Assembly: GCF_947498515.1 (NCBI RefSeq)
Contig: NZ_CANMKO010000001.1
Location: 496,001 to 560,000, forward strand
From: an uncultured Pelagimonas sp.
GTDB taxonomy: Bacteria; Pseudomonadota; Alphaproteobacteria; Rhodobacterales; Rhodobacteraceae
Length of the DNA: 64,000 nt
Reading direction: 5' to 3'
Under the pieces are notes generated by a model. The model worked only from the letters and a program-made list of their open reading frames with translations. It was not told the origin of the DNA and ran no database searches. Made by a program: the position numbers and the translations under genes. This document shows positions 1 through 8,497 of this stretch, piece after piece. The number at the start of each line of letters is the position of its first letter. The stretch's first letter is position 1.

Positions 1-789
1 GGATCAAATGGGATGGTCTATGTCTCGAACCAACCCGATGATGGCTACACCTTGGTTGGTCTGTCGGAATCCAACGTCACCGCCGCCGTTCAGGGCGGGT
101 GGGACAAGAAATTTGACTATTGGTACCCGTTCATTGTGGGTGGCTCGCCCGACCTGATCTCGGTTCCGGCCAATTCGCCTTACAATACGCTTCAAGAGTT
201 GGTTGACGCGGCCAAAGCCGCGCCGGGCACCATTCCCGCCGCCGCCTCTGGAGCCGGGTCGATCCACCATTTGAACCTCTTGGCCATTCAGCAAGGGGCC
301 GGTGCTGAATTCAAATTTGTGCCTTACAAAGGGTCTGCCCCCGGTCAAGAAGCCGCCATCGCGGGCGAAGTTGCCTTGGTTGTGACGTCTCTGGCGGAAC
401 AAGCTGCATTGATCGAAGGTGGCGAGCTCAAGCCATTGGCAATGCTGACCGCAGACGCCGCCACCATCGGTGGAGCCGAGGTTCCATCGGCCTTTAGCAT
501 CTATGATGGCCTCGACAAATATCTGCCGCTGAAACAGGCCATTGGCTTTGCAGTTCACAACTCGGCTGGTGATGACGTCAAAGCGGCGCTTGGCGCGGCG
601 TTCGAAAAGGCGATTGCCTCGGAGACTGTGGCGGAATGGGCGGCGGCCAACAATTATGACGTGGGCGGCCAATACGGCGCCGAGGCGCAAAAGCTCTTCA
701 ACACGCTCGAAGCCACCTTTGCCTACACGCTCAAAGATCTGGGCGCGGCCACGGTTGATCCCGAAAAACTGGGCATCATGAAACCCTAA
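1..789 (+). CDS. tctC: TctC-family tripartite tricarboxylate transporter substrate-binding protein (5' partial)
   Basis: Periplasmic binding protein that captures a carboxylate for the TctAB membrane pair. The reading frame is open to the left edge, so the signal peptide and N-terminal lobe are missing; the ATG at 13 is internal. What remains has typical TctC family features: a YNTLQELVDAAKAAPG segment, a GAGSIHHLNLL stretch, a VPYKGSAPG motif and a long C-terminal helix region. It is followed at once by a strong hairpin and then tctB and tctA, the usual order. The substrate cannot be told from sequence. Family assignment is secure. Confidence 0.93.
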   Translation, partial: GSNGMVYVSNQPDDGYTLVGLSESNVTAAVQGGWDKKFDYWYPFIVGGSPDLISVPANSPYNTLQELVDAAKAAPGTIPAAASGAGSIHHLNLLAIQQGAGAEFKFVPYKGSAPGQEAAIAGEVALVVTSLAEQAALIEGGELKPLAMLTADAATIGGAEVPSAFSIYDGLDKYLPLKQAIGFAVHNSAGDDVKAALGAAFEKAIASETVAEWAAANNYDVGGQYGAEAQKLFNTLEATFAYTLKDLGAATVDPEKLGIMKP

Positions 790-810
790 TCAACGGCAAT
801 TTGAACATGG

Positions 811-842
811 CAAAGGGCGCAAGGTTTGCTTTGCGCCCTTTG
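811..842 (+). terminator. Hairpin between tctC and tctB (attenuator-like)
   Basis: Perfect 12-bp inverted repeat, CAAAGGGCGCAA at 811-822 and its complement at 831-842, with an 8-nt loop. It lies 22 nt after the tctC stop and before the tctB ribosome-binding site. There is no long T tract, so it is more likely a partial terminator or an RNA 3'-end stabiliser that keeps the binding protein more abundant than the membrane subunits. It also contains the ATG at 826 that would otherwise look like a tctB start. Confidence 0.65.
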
Positions 843-864
843 TGGACGATGTGGGGAGGCGCGG

Positions 865-1626
865 GTGGACACTCGGCAAAACATAACGGACGAAAAAGCG
901 GTGCTGCGGGCGCGCGATTTCTGGACATCTATCGGGCTGTTTGCCCTGTCACTTTTCTTTCTCTGGCGGACGTCGTTTATCCCGCTGTGGGGCGAAAACC
1001 GCGCTGGAGTAAGTGGCGGTGATTGGTACAATTCGGCCGCGATTGTGCCGCTTGGTATTTTCACCGGGCTTTTGGTGCTTTCGGTGGTTTTGTTTGTGAT
1101 CGCGCTGCGTGAAGGCGGGGCCAAAACCGCGCTGGGACAGGTCGGCATTGGCTGGAACCGAGACGAGGCATGGCGCTTTTCAACCCTGGCCGTCATCTTG
1201 TTTTTCTACATTGCGGGCCTTGTGCCGCGCGTTGATTTCATCCTGTGCTCGGGCTTGCTGATCACGGCGTTGATCTATGGCTATCACGGCGGCTTTGCCC
1301 GGCGGATGGGTGTGGCGGCATCGGCGATTGCACTGCCCGGAGCCTATGCGATGGCTGTGCATCTGCCGCAATCGGAATGGGCCAAACATGATGATGATTG
1401 GCTAACCCTTTTGGTTTGGCTCGTCTTGACGGGTGTGGTCCTTGTCCAAGGCAAGGGGGATCGCGTAGCCCGCGCCACCCCAATCATTGCCGTACTAGCC
1501 CCCACCATTCTTGTCTGCGCCATGGCCTTTGGGTTTCGCCAGAACGTGCCGAACCGCGGCGGGCTGATCTTTAAACAGATCGAATACCACTACTACGTCA
1601 CTCTCAAACCGCTCTGGAGCCGCTGA
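865..1626 (+). CDS. tctB: TctB-family small membrane subunit
   Basis: Small transmembrane subunit of the tripartite tricarboxylate transporter. The protein has several hydrophobic segments: one near the N terminus (FWTSIGLFALSLFFL), one around the TGLLVLSVVLFVIAL stretch, and a cluster further on, which fits TctB. I chose the GTG at 865 because a GGGGAGG ribosome-binding site lies at 853-859; the upstream in-frame ATG at 826 lies inside the hairpin loop. This gives about 253 residues, longer than the usual 150-180 because of extra C-terminal hydrophobic segments. It is followed by tctA with one base between stop and start. Confidence 0.82.
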   Translation: MDTRQNITDEKAVLRARDFWTSIGLFALSLFFLWRTSFIPLWGENRAGVSGGDWYNSAAIVPLGIFTGLLVLSVVLFVIALREGGAKTALGQVGIGWNRDEAWRFSTLAVILFFYIAGLVPRVDFILCSGLLITALIYGYHGGFARRMGVAASAIALPGAYAMAVHLPQSEWAKHDDDWLTLLVWLVLTGVVLVQGKGDRVARATPIIAVLAPTILVCAMAFGFRQNVPNRGGLIFKQIEYHYYVTLKPLWSR

Positions 1627-1627
1627 T

Positions 1628-3139
1628 ATGGAGTTTGTTCTTTCCCAACTTGCCGGCTTTGGCGGGGCGTTTTACGCGCTGATCATTGATCCTCTGACCT
1701 ATGTCTATTTGGTCACGTCTGTGTTTCTTGGCATCACCTTTGGGGCTTTGCCGGGGTTAACCGCGACATTGGCGGTGACCATTTTGACCGGCTTTTTCGG
1801 CAATAAAATCCCACTAGATTATTCGCTAATCGCGTTGCTTGGGGCCTATGTTGGGGCAATCTATGGTGGGTCGTATCCGTCGATCTTGCTCAATATTCCC
1901 GGTACTGCGGCCTCGGCGGCGACGGCGATGGATGGCCATCCATTGGCCAAGCAGGGCAGGGGTGGCGAAGCCCTTGGCCTGACCACTACCGCCTCCTTCA
2001 TTGGCACCCTGATTGGCACAGCTGCCTTGTTGATCTTTGTTTGGGTGCTGTTGCTCATTTCCAAGAACATCGCCAGCCCAGAAAAGGCTTTGCTCGCTCT
2101 GTTCGGGATCCTCCTTTCCGGAACCTTGATGAGCGAAGACCTTGTGATCAAAGGCTGGATTGCCGGTTTGATCGGGTTAGCGATGGCCATGGTCGGCATG
2201 GACCCACTGTTGTCCGAGCCACGTTACACCTTTGGCTGGTCTTATATGTTGTCGGGGTTTCAGGTGGTGCCTGTGTTGATGGGGGCTTTTGCGGTGCCCC
2301 AAATCATCGACGGCTTGCGCCATATGGAGGTCGGTAAAATGGTCGCCCTTCAGGGCCGCATCCTCCCCAATTGGACCGCTGTCAAACGCCACATGCCAAC
2401 CATCGCACGGTCTGGTGTCATTGGTACCGGCGTTGGCGCGCTTCCCGGTGTTGGCGAAGACGTTGCCGGTTGGGTAAGCTATGGCGTCGGCAAAACCGTG
2501 TCGCCCGATGGCAAGAACTTTGGCAAAGGCTCACTTGAGGGGCTGCTAAGCTCTGAAACCGCCAACAATGCCTGTATCGGTGGGGCGCTGATCCCGCTTT
2601 TGGTGCTTGGCATTCCCGGCTCCCCCCCTGCCGCCGCGCTGATGGGGGCGTTCAAGATCAACAACGTCATCCCCGGTCCAACCATCGACCCCAATATCAT
2701 CCTGCGGGTTGTGGCGATCATGGTTCTGGCAAGCTTTACCATGTGGATTCTTGGCCTCTTTACCGCCAAGATTTTCATCAAGATTTTGCGCATTCCGCAA
2801 ACCGTATTCCTGCCGGTTGTTATGGTGCTGACTACCATCGGCTCCTTTAGTGTCGGCGGCGGGATCAATGACCTTTATCTCATGCTCGGCGTCGGATTCG
2901 TGGCCTATTTCATGAACATGATGAAATACCCCATCGCGCCTTTGGTGATTGGCGTTATCCTTGGCGGTCTCTTTGATGAAACCTTCCGCCGCTCCTTGTT
3001 CTTATCGGATGGTGATCTTGGCGTGTTTGTGTCGCGCCCCGGTGCCGCGATCCTTCTTGCCTTGAACGTGGCGCTGATCTGCGCTCAAATCCCGGCCATC
3101 AAACGCCTCTTTTCCCGTCTCAAAAGAAAGCCCGCCTAA
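1628..3139 (+). CDS. tctA: TctA-family large permease subunit
   Basis: Large membrane subunit of a tripartite tricarboxylate transporter, 503 residues, the standard length. It has the family's glycine/proline-rich stretches: GALPGLTATLAV near residues 40-52, GGSYPSILLNIPGTAAS near 80-95, and LGIPGSPPAAALMGAF in the second half, reflecting the internal two-fold repeat. Many membrane segments are visible. The stop codon overlaps the next start (TAATG), so the downstream monooxygenase-like gene is translationally coupled. The substrate is unknown. Confidence 0.95.
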   Translation: MEFVLSQLAGFGGAFYALIIDPLTYVYLVTSVFLGITFGALPGLTATLAVTILTGFFGNKIPLDYSLIALLGAYVGAIYGGSYPSILLNIPGTAASAATAMDGHPLAKQGRGGEALGLTTTASFIGTLIGTAALLIFVWVLLLISKNIASPEKALLALFGILLSGTLMSEDLVIKGWIAGLIGLAMAMVGMDPLLSEPRYTFGWSYMLSGFQVVPVLMGAFAVPQIIDGLRHMEVGKMVALQGRILPNWTAVKRHMPTIARSGVIGTGVGALPGVGEDVAGWVSYGVGKTVSPDGKNFGKGSLEGLLSSETANNACIGGALIPLLVLGIPGSPPAAALMGAFKINNVIPGPTIDPNIILRVVAIMVLASFTMWILGLFTAKIFIKILRIPQTVFLPVVMVLTTIGSFSVGGGINDLYLMLGVGFVAYFMNMMKYPIAPLVIGVILGGLFDETFRRSLFLSDGDLGVFVSRPGAAILLALNVALICAQIPAIKRLFSRLKRKPA

Positions 3140-3420
3140 TGTATGTTGTGACCGTGACGATCCAAGTGAAACCCGGCCAAATGGCGGCGTTCCTTCCAAA
3201 GATGACAGAAAATGCCCGCCTGTCGCGCGAAACCGAAGTGGGATGTCAGCAATTCGACATTTGCCGTGATGGCGATACGGTGTTTTTGTATGAGGTCTAT
3301 GACGACCGCGCCGCCTTTGATGCTCATCTCGCCACGACGCATTTCCAAACCTTCATGGGCCAAGTTGATGCGATGCTCGTTGACAAGGCGCTTGTCTGCT
3401 ACCCCGAGGTGATCCGATGA
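3139..3420 (+). CDS. Putative ABM-family (YgiN-like) monooxygenase
   Basis: 93-residue protein of the antibiotic biosynthesis monooxygenase (ABM) dimeric alpha/beta-barrel family. Visible family features are an N-terminal VTVTIQVKPGQMAAFLP strand-helix, ETEVGCQQFDI, FLYEVYDDRAAFDAHLATTHF, and a final strand. Relatives act as quinol monooxygenases or small aldolase-like enzymes, often with no cofactor. It overlaps the tctA stop by one base, and its own stop overlaps the start of the hydrolase gene, so the five genes from tctC form one operon. It probably acts on the imported carboxylate or a derivative; this is inference. Confidence 0.8.
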   Translation: MYVVTVTIQVKPGQMAAFLPKMTENARLSRETEVGCQQFDICRDGDTVFLYEVYDDRAAFDAHLATTHFQTFMGQVDAMLVDKALVCYPEVIR

Positions 3421-4226
3421 CCGCGCCGTCCGATTGCTGGGAGGTTTATGCGATCAAATACGCCGATCGCAATGCCCGCACCCGCGCCGACAGCTTCATC
3501 TTTGATGACAACCACGACGCCCCCCATGCCATGGACTATTTCATGTGGTTACTACGGCGCGGGGATCGGGTGATCCTTGTTGATACCGGATATGACGACG
3601 ACGAGGCCGCAAGTCGTGACCGCCCCATTCGTCTTAATCCGGCCGAGGCGCTGGCCCCGTTTGGCTTGAAACCGGATGATGTCACCGAAATCATCGTCAC
3701 CCATCTGCACTATGATCACGCGGGTGGCTTGGCCTTGTTTCCCAATGCGCACTTGCACCTGCAAACGGCGGAAATGGCCTATGCCACGGGCCCTTGCATG
3801 TGTCACGACACCCTGCGCATGCCTTTCACAGCCGGCCATGTCTGCGAAGCGATCACGCGCCTTTATCGCGGCAAGCTCACCTTCCATGACGGAGAGGTCG
3901 AAATCGCCGACGGGCTAAGCGTGCATTGCATTGGTGGCCATTCCCGTGGGTTGCAAGCAGTCCGCGTTCGCACCCAGGCCGGTTGGATGGTGTTGGCGTC
4001 GGACGCGGCGCATTACTATGAGAACTTTCAGGCCCGCAAACCCTTCCCCATTGTGGTGGATTTACAAAACATGCTCGACGGGTTCAACACGCTTTACAAG
4101 CTCGCTTCAAAACCCGACTTGATTATACCCGGCCATGATCCATTGGTGCGGGCATACTTTCATCAAGACAAAGCTGACCACATCACCCGTTTGGACAATG
4201 GCCCAAAATCGCCAATAGCACCCTAA
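3417..4226 (+). CDS. Metallo-beta-lactamase-fold hydrolase, N-acyl homoserine lactonase-like
   Basis: 269-residue MBL-fold enzyme with the zinc motif HLHYDHAGG (HxHxDH) near residues 98-106, a GGHSRG histidine near 175-180, a SDAAHYY aspartate near 195-201 and a GHD histidine near the C terminus. This set of ligands fits the AHL-lactonase-like family, which hydrolyses lactone rings. The start overlaps the previous stop (ATGA). As the last gene of a carboxylate-uptake operon it more likely opens a metabolic lactone than quenches quorum signals, but the sequence does not decide. No signal peptide, so cytoplasmic. Confidence 0.82.
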   Translation: MTAPSDCWEVYAIKYADRNARTRADSFIFDDNHDAPHAMDYFMWLLRRGDRVILVDTGYDDDEAASRDRPIRLNPAEALAPFGLKPDDVTEIIVTHLHYDHAGGLALFPNAHLHLQTAEMAYATGPCMCHDTLRMPFTAGHVCEAITRLYRGKLTFHDGEVEIADGLSVHCIGGHSRGLQAVRVRTQAGWMVLASDAAHYYENFQARKPFPIVVDLQNMLDGFNTLYKLASKPDLIIPGHDPLVRAYFHQDKADHITRLDNGPKSPIAP

Positions 4227-4265
4227 GTTTGGCTTCTTTCGTTCCAAAAATATTCCGGGGGTGAA

Positions 4266-4299
4266 TGGGCCCTTGGGCCCAGAGGGGGTTGGCCCCCTC
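4266..4299. terminator. Two GC-rich hairpins between convergent operons
   Basis: In the 96-nt gap between convergent genes there are two adjacent inverted repeats: TGGGCCC (4266-4272) with its complement at 4275-4281, and GAGGGGG (4282-4288) with its complement at 4293-4299. Neither is followed by a T run. They are placed as a bidirectional terminator for the operon ending at 4226 and for recR ending at 4323. Confidence 0.5.
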
Positions 4300-4322
4300 A
4301 ACCCGCCCGCTGCAAGCGCAAT

Positions 4323-4919
4323 CTACAGTTTCTTACGCGCATTCAAGGCGGCGGTGATGGTGCCGTCATCGAGGTAATCCAGCTCACCACCAATCGGCAC
4401 ACCCTGCGCAAGCGATGACATCTCGACCCGGCCTTCCAGCTGATCGGCGATGTAATGCACGGTGGTTTGCCCATCAATGGTGGCGTTCAGCGCAAGAATA
4501 ACCTCGTTCACTTGTTCGGCCTGGACGCGGTTGATCAATTGCGGAATGCGCAATTCGTCCGGGCCGACGCCATCCAAAGCCGACAATGTGCCGCCCAAAA
4601 CGTGATAGCGCCCTTTGAACACCCCGGCGCGTTCCATCGCCCATAGGTCCGCCACATCTTCGACAACGCATAAAATCCCGTTGGCGCGGCGCGTGTCTTC
4701 GCAAATCTCACAAATGTCCGAGGTGCCGACATTGCCGCAATTTAGGCATTCGCGGGCCGTGGCCGCAACCTCTTGCAACGTGTCCGCCAAAGGCGAGAGC
4801 AAGATGCCACGCTTTCGGATCAGATGGAGCACAGCCCGGCGCGCGGATCGCGGGCCAAGCCCAGGCAGGCGTGCCATAAGGGCGATCAGCTCTTCGATTT
4901 TATCGGTGGATTGGGTCAT
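4323..4919 (-). CDS. recR: Recombination mediator RecR
   Basis: 198-residue RecR of the RecFOR pathway, which loads RecA at single-strand gaps. The N terminus has the helix-hairpin-helix [16 protein letters not shown], then a four-cysteine zinc finger ([16 protein letters not shown], about residues 58-73), then the Toprim segment beginning [17 protein letters not shown]. The length is normal. The start overlaps the end of the TraB/GumN gene by four bases. It is the last gene of a dnaX-ybaB-TraB/GumN-recR run; dnaX-ybaB-recR linkage is widespread in bacteria. Confidence 0.97.
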   Translation of the reverse strand: MTQSTDKIEELIALMARLPGLGPRSARRAVLHLIRKRGILLSPLADTLQEVAATARECLNCGNVGTSDICEICEDTRRANGILCVVEDVADLWAMERAGVFKGRYHVLGGTLSALDGVGPDELRIPQLINRVQAEQVNEVILALNATIDGQTTVHYIADQLEGRVEMSSLAQGVPIGGELDYLDDGTITAALNARKKL

Positions 4920-5980
4920 TCAACACCTTCGCCGGGCAAGGGGACACGCTCCACTCTGTACCCCTGCGCGCGGAGCAGGTCCACAACCCCTTCCGCACCG
5001 GGCAGGTGGTAGGCCCCAACCCCAATGAAAGCGCCGCCTTGATCAAGCGCGTCGGTGGCAGCCTCAACAAACCCATAGTTGCGTTCAATCAAAAGATAAT
5101 CGTTGAGCTGCGCATATAGCGCCGATCCTTCATTGCCCAATGTCTGTTCAACAAAGGCCGCATCCGCGACCATCGACACCGCGATCCGGCCCTGACGATA
5201 GAGCGCCATATGCGACGCCATTGGTTTCCAGTCCGCGACCGGGGTCAAATACGCCCCGTAAACCGCAATCATCGCGCGGGCCAAACCTTGATTGTCAGGA
5301 TGGTTTAGGTGTCGGTGCAACCTGTCTGACGGCTCCAAGCCCAAAATGGGCACACCTGCAATCCGGGCGCGGGTCTGGATGTAGCTGTCCTGATCGGGAA
5401 TGATCCCGCCGTCAAAATCATCACATGGCGACCAGAGCAACAGTTCGGCCAAAGCCCCTAAGGTTAGGTAATCCGCGGAGGAAGCGCCCCAACCGATTGC
5501 ATCCATTCGGTCACGAACCCAAAGCTCGATTTGATCAGATAAACCCAAATCGGCGAATTGAAACGAGGTTCCGGCGGGGCGGTAACGACCTGTTTGTTGC
5601 GCGGTTTTGTAAACTTCAGCTCTGGTGCGGAACGTAGGGTCGATTTCCAGTGCCACAAGACGCGCCGCTTCGATCTGATCCAGCACCTGATCGGGCAGGT
5701 CGAGAATGTAGCGATTGGAACTATGAAAGGTGCCCCAAAGGTGGGACACAGCCCCGTTTGGGGCGGTGATTTGCCAAAAACGCCCGGTGCCATTTGGGAT
5801 GTCGTTGGCTTGGTGTTCTAGCGTTTCCAGAGGCAACGGCGACAAGGCCTCTGGAAAAACCGCCAGCTCTTGGATGTCACAAACATCCCGCGTCGCCCAG
5901 TCCTGAGCACCAGCAGGCAGCGCCAAAGACGCCGCCACAAAGGCGGGGGCCAGTTGTCGAAACAAGCCCCAACACATCAT
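4916..5980 (-). CDS. TraB/GumN-family exported protein
   Basis: 354 residues with an N-terminal signal-like segment ([16 protein letters not shown]) and the family's paired motifs: WGTFHSSN near the start of the mature domain, with the acidic VALEID after it, and GVGAYHLPG close to the C terminus. Members of this family (Pfam TraB_PrgY_gumN) are proposed metalloproteases or peptide-binding proteins, with little direct evidence. It starts at the ATG that overlaps the ybaB stop (TGATG), so it is coupled to ybaB, and it overlaps recR. Its place between two DNA-repair genes is probably transcriptional rather than functional. Confidence 0.82.
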   Translation of the reverse strand: MMCWGLFRQLAPAFVAASLALPAGAQDWATRDVCDIQELAVFPEALSPLPLETLEHQANDIPNGTGRFWQITAPNGAVSHLWGTFHSSNRYILDLPDQVLDQIEAARLVALEIDPTFRTRAEVYKTAQQTGRYRPAGTSFQFADLGLSDQIELWVRDRMDAIGWGASSADYLTLGALAELLLWSPCDDFDGGIIPDQDSYIQTRARIAGVPILGLEPSDRLHRHLNHPDNQGLARAMIAVYGAYLTPVADWKPMASHMALYRQGRIAVSMVADAAFVEQTLGNEGSALYAQLNDYLLIERNYGFVEAATDALDQGGAFIGVGAYHLPGAEGVVDLLRAQGYRVERVPLPGEGVE

Positions 5981-6324
5981 CAGAAAGGCAGCTTCATATC
6001 TGCTGGAAGGCCAAGCTCTTCGGTGATCTTTTGCATTTCGGCCTGTTCGCGCTCTTTGGCTTTGGCCTGTGCATCCTTGATCGCCGCCAGGATAAGGTCT
6101 TCTGCGACTTCTTTTTCCGACGGCACAAAGATCGACGGATCGATGTCCAGACCGGTGAGCTCACCCTTGGCTGTGGCGCGGGCTTTGACCAAGCCGGCAC
6201 CGGATTCACCAACAACGATCGTGTTGGTCAGGTCTTCTTGCATCTGCACGACCTTGGCCTGCATTTCCTGCGCGGATTTCATCATCTTGGCCATATCGCC
6301 AAGCTGGCCCAGTCCTTTGAGCAT
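5980..6324 (-). CDS. ybaB: YbaB/EbfC nucleoid-associated protein
   Basis: Small DNA-binding protein of the YbaB/EbfC family, about 114 residues. It begins MLKGLGQLGDMAKMM, has the helical segment rich in M, Q and K, and the conserved GLVKARATAKGELTGLDIDPS strand region (residues about 40-60). I start it at 6324 because GGAG lies 7 nt upstream; the frame runs further upstream to 6405 without a ribosome-binding site or conserved sequence. It lies 155 nt downstream of dnaX, after a double palindrome, and is coupled to the TraB/GumN gene. Confidence 0.93.
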   Translation of the reverse strand: MLKGLGQLGDMAKMMKSAQEMQAKVVQMQEDLTNTIVVGESGAGLVKARATAKGELTGLDIDPSIFVPSEKEVAEDLILAAIKDAQAKAKEREQAEMQKITEELGLPADMKLPF

Positions 6325-6421
6325 GTCATGTCTCCTGTGTAATGGCACCGGATCGGGGCCTTTGAATGTCGGCGCGTTTATCGCAACGCCAGTCTTTGGA
6401 CACAAGTAGGCAGGGCTGCGC

Positions 6422-6465
6422 CAAATTTCATCAATGAAATTTGCAAATTCCGTGCACGGAATTTG
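6422..6465. repeat. Double palindrome downstream of dnaX
   Basis: Two abutting palindromes: CAAATTTCAT-CA-ATGAAATTTG at 6422-6443 and a perfect 22-bp one at 6444-6465 that begins CAAATTCCGTG. The same two-part layout recurs at 19007-19049, where the second unit differs only by compensating changes in its centre. It sits 14 nt after the dnaX stop and about 100 nt before ybaB. Confidence 0.75.
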
Positions 6466-6479
6466 GTTCCGCCCGCCTC

Positions 6480-8237
6480 TTAGTCTTCTTCAAACGGATC
6501 CCATTCGTCTTCGACTTCCGGTAGCGCCTCTTCCTGCGCTTCGGCGGCGATGTCTTCGGCTGTGCGAACATCCAGTATTTCGGCCTTGGGAAACGCCTCT
6601 AGTACCGCCTGAACCAATGGGTGTTGTTCGGCTTCGGCGTGCAAAGCCAATCGCGCCGCATCGCGCCGCTCAACAATCGTCGGTGCGTTGCAATCATTCA
6701 CAAGCGTCACAACCCAGCGGTTGCCCGTCCAGCGCTGCAAAGAACTCCCCAAGCGGGCCGCCAAATCTGGGGCGGCGGTTTCGGTTGGGGCGAATTCGAT
6801 GCGACCGGGTTGATAAGCGGCGAGGCGCAGGTTGCCTTCGATCTCGACCAAAAGCTTCACGTCGCGGTTGACGCGGACCAGCTCAAGAACATGCTCAAAG
6901 CTGGGATATTTCGCCAAAGCCTGATCGGTGGCCAGCGCCGTTGCCGCGCCGCCGCCATGTGCGACCGGGCCGCTTGGGCTCGGATGGGTTGGCATCACGC
7001 CGCCATGGGCCTGAACATGACCGCCGCCTTGGTTCATCATTCCGCCACCACCCTGTGGGCCGGGGCCAGACGGTTGCGGCGTGTCTTGTAACTTGCGGAT
7101 CAGCTCCTCGGGGGAGGGCAAGTCAGCAACATGGGTCAATCGAATGATCGCCATTTCCGCCGCCATCACCGACGATGGGGCGTTAGACACTTCTTCGATC
7201 GCTTTTAGCAGCATTTGCCAAGACCGGCTCAGCGTGCGCATGCCCAACCCGTCGGCAAAGGCCAAGCCGCGGGCGCGTTCATCTGGGGCGATGGTCGGGT
7301 CATCCGAGGCATCTGGGGTGATTTTCACCACCGAAATCCAATGGGTCAGCTCAGCCAGATCTCGTAAAACCGCCAAGGGGTCGGCCCCATCGGCATATTG
7401 GCTGGCCATCTCTTCCAAGGCTCCGGCGGCGTCTCCGCGCATGATGCGTTCAAACAGGTCCATCACCCGGCCGCGATCGGCAAGGCCCAACATGGCGCGC
7501 ACCTGATCGGCGGTGGTTTCACCGGCCCCATGCGAAATCGCCTGATCAAGGAGCGAGGTCGCATCGCGTGCCGAGCCTTCGGCGGCGCGGGTGATCAAGG
7601 CCAGCGCCTCGTCGGTTATCTCGGCCCCTTCGCCCGTCGCAATCTTGCGGAGCAGGGCGATCTGATCCTCGGGCTCAATCCGGCGTAGATCAAAACGTTG
7701 ACAACGCGACAGAACCGTCACCGGAACCTTGCGAATTTCGGTGGTCGCAAAGATGAATTTCACATGGGCTGGCGGCTCTTCGAGCGTTTTGAGCAAGGCG
7801 TTAAACGCACTGGTCGACAGCATGTGAACTTCGTCGATGATGTAAATTTTATAGCGCGCCGAGGCAGCCCGATAATGCACGGAATCAATGATTTCGCGGA
7901 TGTCGTTTACACCGGTGCGCGATGCGGCGTCCATTTCCATCACGTCAACATGACGGCCTTCCATGATCGCGACGCAATGTTCGCATGTCCCACAAGGGTC
8001 GGTTGTTGGCCCGCCCTCGCCATCCACTCCGATACAATTCATGCCCTTGGCAATGATCCGCGCCGTAGTGGTTTTCCCGGTGCCGCGAATACCCGTCATA
8101 ACAAAGGCTTGGGCGATGCGATCCGCCTTAAATGCATTGCGCAGCGTGCGCACCATCGCCTCTTGTCCGACAAGATCGGCAAAGGTCTCGGGGCGGTATT
8201 TGCGGGCAAGAACCTGATATTCGGGCGTGTCGGTCAT
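6480..8237 (-). CDS. dnaX: DNA polymerase III subunits gamma and tau
   Basis: 585-residue clamp-loader ATPase. Motifs seen are Walker A GIRGTGKTTTARII (near residue 50), the zinc-binding cysteines around CGTCEHC (near 82-88), Walker B YIIDEVHMLS, the sensor/arginine-finger segment SRCQRFDLRR, and the ATPase-lid region. After about residue 370 comes a G/P/H-rich low-complexity linker (PSGPGPQGGGG...), then the tau-specific domain and an acidic tail. The linker is typical of full-length tau. I did not find an obvious frameshift signal for a separate gamma product. ybaB lies downstream on the same strand. Confidence 0.97.
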   Translation of the reverse strand: MTDTPEYQVLARKYRPETFADLVGQEAMVRTLRNAFKADRIAQAFVMTGIRGTGKTTTARIIAKGMNCIGVDGEGGPTTDPCGTCEHCVAIMEGRHVDVMEMDAASRTGVNDIREIIDSVHYRAASARYKIYIIDEVHMLSTSAFNALLKTLEEPPAHVKFIFATTEIRKVPVTVLSRCQRFDLRRIEPEDQIALLRKIATGEGAEITDEALALITRAAEGSARDATSLLDQAISHGAGETTADQVRAMLGLADRGRVMDLFERIMRGDAAGALEEMASQYADGADPLAVLRDLAELTHWISVVKITPDASDDPTIAPDERARGLAFADGLGMRTLSRSWQMLLKAIEEVSNAPSSVMAAEMAIIRLTHVADLPSPEELIRKLQDTPQPSGPGPQGGGGMMNQGGGHVQAHGGVMPTHPSPSGPVAHGGGAATALATDQALAKYPSFEHVLELVRVNRDVKLLVEIEGNLRLAAYQPGRIEFAPTETAAPDLAARLGSSLQRWTGNRWVVTLVNDCNAPTIVERRDAARLALHAEAEQHPLVQAVLEAFPKAEILDVRTAEDIAAEAQEEALPEVEDEWDPFEED

Positions 8238-8425
8238 GTCGGTCCAGTCTCAAAGAGTCAGCGCACAAGCTACGCGTTGCGAGCGGGGGCGTCCACCGCT
8301 TGATTTTCCATTTCAGAGCGGGCAGTTTGCGACAAGGTCCATCGGCAGGGGGCCACCAGATCCGCGGAAAGCATGCGCACCTGCTTTGGCCCAGTGTCCG
8401 ACCAAATACCGGACCCTTGGCCAAA

Positions 8426-8446
8426 CGAATTTTCACTGAAAATTCG
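8426..8446. repeat. Perfect palindrome between dnaX and the ankyrin gene
   Basis: CGAATTTTCA (8426-8435), one central C, then the exact complement (8437-8446). It lies in the 260-nt gap between the divergent dnaX and ankyrin genes; I see no gene in the rest of that gap. It resembles in size and A+T-rich arms the palindromes at 6422, 19007 and 47552. Here it sits in a promoter gap, so an operator role is possible. Confidence 0.6.
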
Positions 8447-8497
8447 GTTTCTCTGCCCGATTAGCGGATCAGCGGGCACGAAGGGAGGAACCCGAAC

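Noticed and set aside
6480-8237. Programmed frameshift producing a separate gamma subunit from dnaX
   Set aside because: No convincing A-rich slippery heptamer with a downstream stem was seen near the end of the ATPase part.
8238-8497. Small gene in the dnaX-ankyrin gap
   Set aside because: The frames here lack a ribosome-binding site and any recognisable motif; only the palindrome at 8426 stands out.
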